5,729 nt of DNA, from positions 1 through 5,729 of the forward strand of contig CALCHA010000669.1 of the NCBI GenBank assembly GCA_937901265.1, given 5' to 3'. The translations under genes and the position numbers were made by a program. The notes under the pieces were generated by a model. The model was not told the DNA's origin. It saw only the letters and a list, made by a program, of their open reading frames with translations, and searched no databases. The stretch's first letter is position 1, and every line of letters starts with the position of its first letter. Origin of the DNA: an uncultured Phycisphaerales bacterium. GTDB taxonomy: Bacteria > Planctomycetota > Phycisphaerae > WQYP01. Positions 5,430 through 5,729 of this stretch are shown piece by piece.

Positions 5430-5729
5430 ATGAAAATCGCAGTAATCGGCACCACCGGACAGCTTGGCTTTGACCTCGCGAATGTTCTGCCCACGCGCGG
5501 CCACGACGTCCTGGGCTTCGGCGGCCGCGCAGACCTCGACATTTGCGATCCCGCCGCCTTCGCCCGCATGCTCGATGAGCGCCAGCCACAAGCCCTTATC
5601 AACACCGCCGCCTTCCACAACGTCGATCTCTGCGAGAAGGAAACCGACGCCGCCTACCGCACCAACGTCGTCGCCGTCCGGGAGATGGCCAAAGCCTGCC
5701 AGCAGCGGGGCGTCCGCTTCGTCCAGATC
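5430..5729 (+). CDS. rmlD: dTDP-4-dehydrorhamnose reductase (RmlD/RfbD), N-terminal part, cut by window edge
   Basis: The first 100 codons of an extended short-chain dehydrogenase/reductase are present, roughly a third of the usual 280-300 residues. MKIAVIGTTGQLGFDL gives the NAD(P)-binding GxxGxxG motif (G7, G10, G13). It is followed by the RmlD-type acidic pattern ADLDICDPAAF (34-44), then ALINTAAFHNVDLCEKE (55-71), the counterpart of the family's NxAAYTxVDxAExE block, and the conserved Asn of RTNVVAV (N79). The sequence stops at RFVQI, just where the STDYVF segment would follow; the catalytic Tyr-x3-Lys is outside the window. RmlD reduces dTDP-4-dehydro-L-rhamnose to dTDP-L-rhamnose, a donor for surface polysaccharides. 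The start is firm: GGAAGGA (5417-5423) lies 6 bases before the ATG. It is divergent from ispA. Related sugar-nucleotide reductases of the same superfamily cannot be excluded from this fragment. Confidence 0.85.
   Translation, partial: MKIAVIGTTGQLGFDLANVLPTRGHDVLGFGGRADLDICDPAAFARMLDERQPQALINTAAFHNVDLCEKETDAAYRTNVVAVREMAKACQQRGVRFVQI

Noticed and set aside
5249..5620. Upstream in-frame extension of ispA to 5620
   Set aside because: It would span the -10 box and part of the divergent rmlD gene, and its residues do not resemble prenyl synthases. The ATG at 5248 has an ideal ribosome binding site.

Overview
The window is GC-rich and gene-dense bacterial DNA, with strong GC/C bias at third codon positions. 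It carries housekeeping-type genes and shows no sign of a mobile element, phage, CRISPR array or RNA gene. The gene mix and protein style (a class V aminotransferase beginning near MRLFTPGPTSVP, a stand-alone NifU-type scaffold, an IspA-type prenyl synthase, a DedA protein and a large lineage-specific membrane protein) would fit a planctomycete such as a Phycisphaerae-like lineage. That placement is a guess from resemblance and no marker gene confirms it.

Layout from left to right. Positions 1-253 hold no complete gene. A perfect TATAAT box on the minus strand at 39-44 probably drives a gene that starts at the left edge and runs out of the window, and a strong intrinsic terminator at 166-190 closes the aminotransferase gene. 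All complete genes then lie on the minus strand, so transcription runs right to left: a PLP-dependent class V aminotransferase (254-1402), a 91-residue NifU/Nfu domain protein (1526-1801) with a very good promoter of its own (1827-1855), an unrecognised 508-residue membrane protein (1971-3497), a DedA-family membrane protein (3509-4222) and a polyprenyl (probably farnesyl) diphosphate synthase (4307-5248). At the right, reading the other way, is the first 100 codons of an RmlD-type dTDP-4-dehydrorhamnose reductase (5430 to the edge).

Transcription units. The prenyl synthase, DedA and the 508-residue protein appear to form one leftward operon starting at the TATAAT box at 5280-5285 and ending at a hairpin plus T-run at 1890-1911. 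Nfu is a separate unit, followed by the aminotransferase, which may be read through from Nfu or use a weak promoter of its own. rmlD is divergent from ispA across a 181-base gap that contains a dyad-symmetric element exactly where the ispA -35 box should be.

Working together. Farnesyl diphosphate is the primer for undecaprenyl phosphate, some DedA proteins recycle undecaprenyl phosphate across the membrane, and dTDP-rhamnose is consumed in building surface glycans carried on that lipid. The right half can therefore be read as a lipid-carrier/envelope neighbourhood, with the unknown 508-residue protein as an uncharacterised partner. This is inference from context. The left half concerns Fe-S assembly and amino-acid/glyoxylate metabolism, with no obvious mechanistic link between the two. 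Nothing in the window amounts to a clearly new system; the unrecognised membrane protein and its operon setting are the most interesting points.
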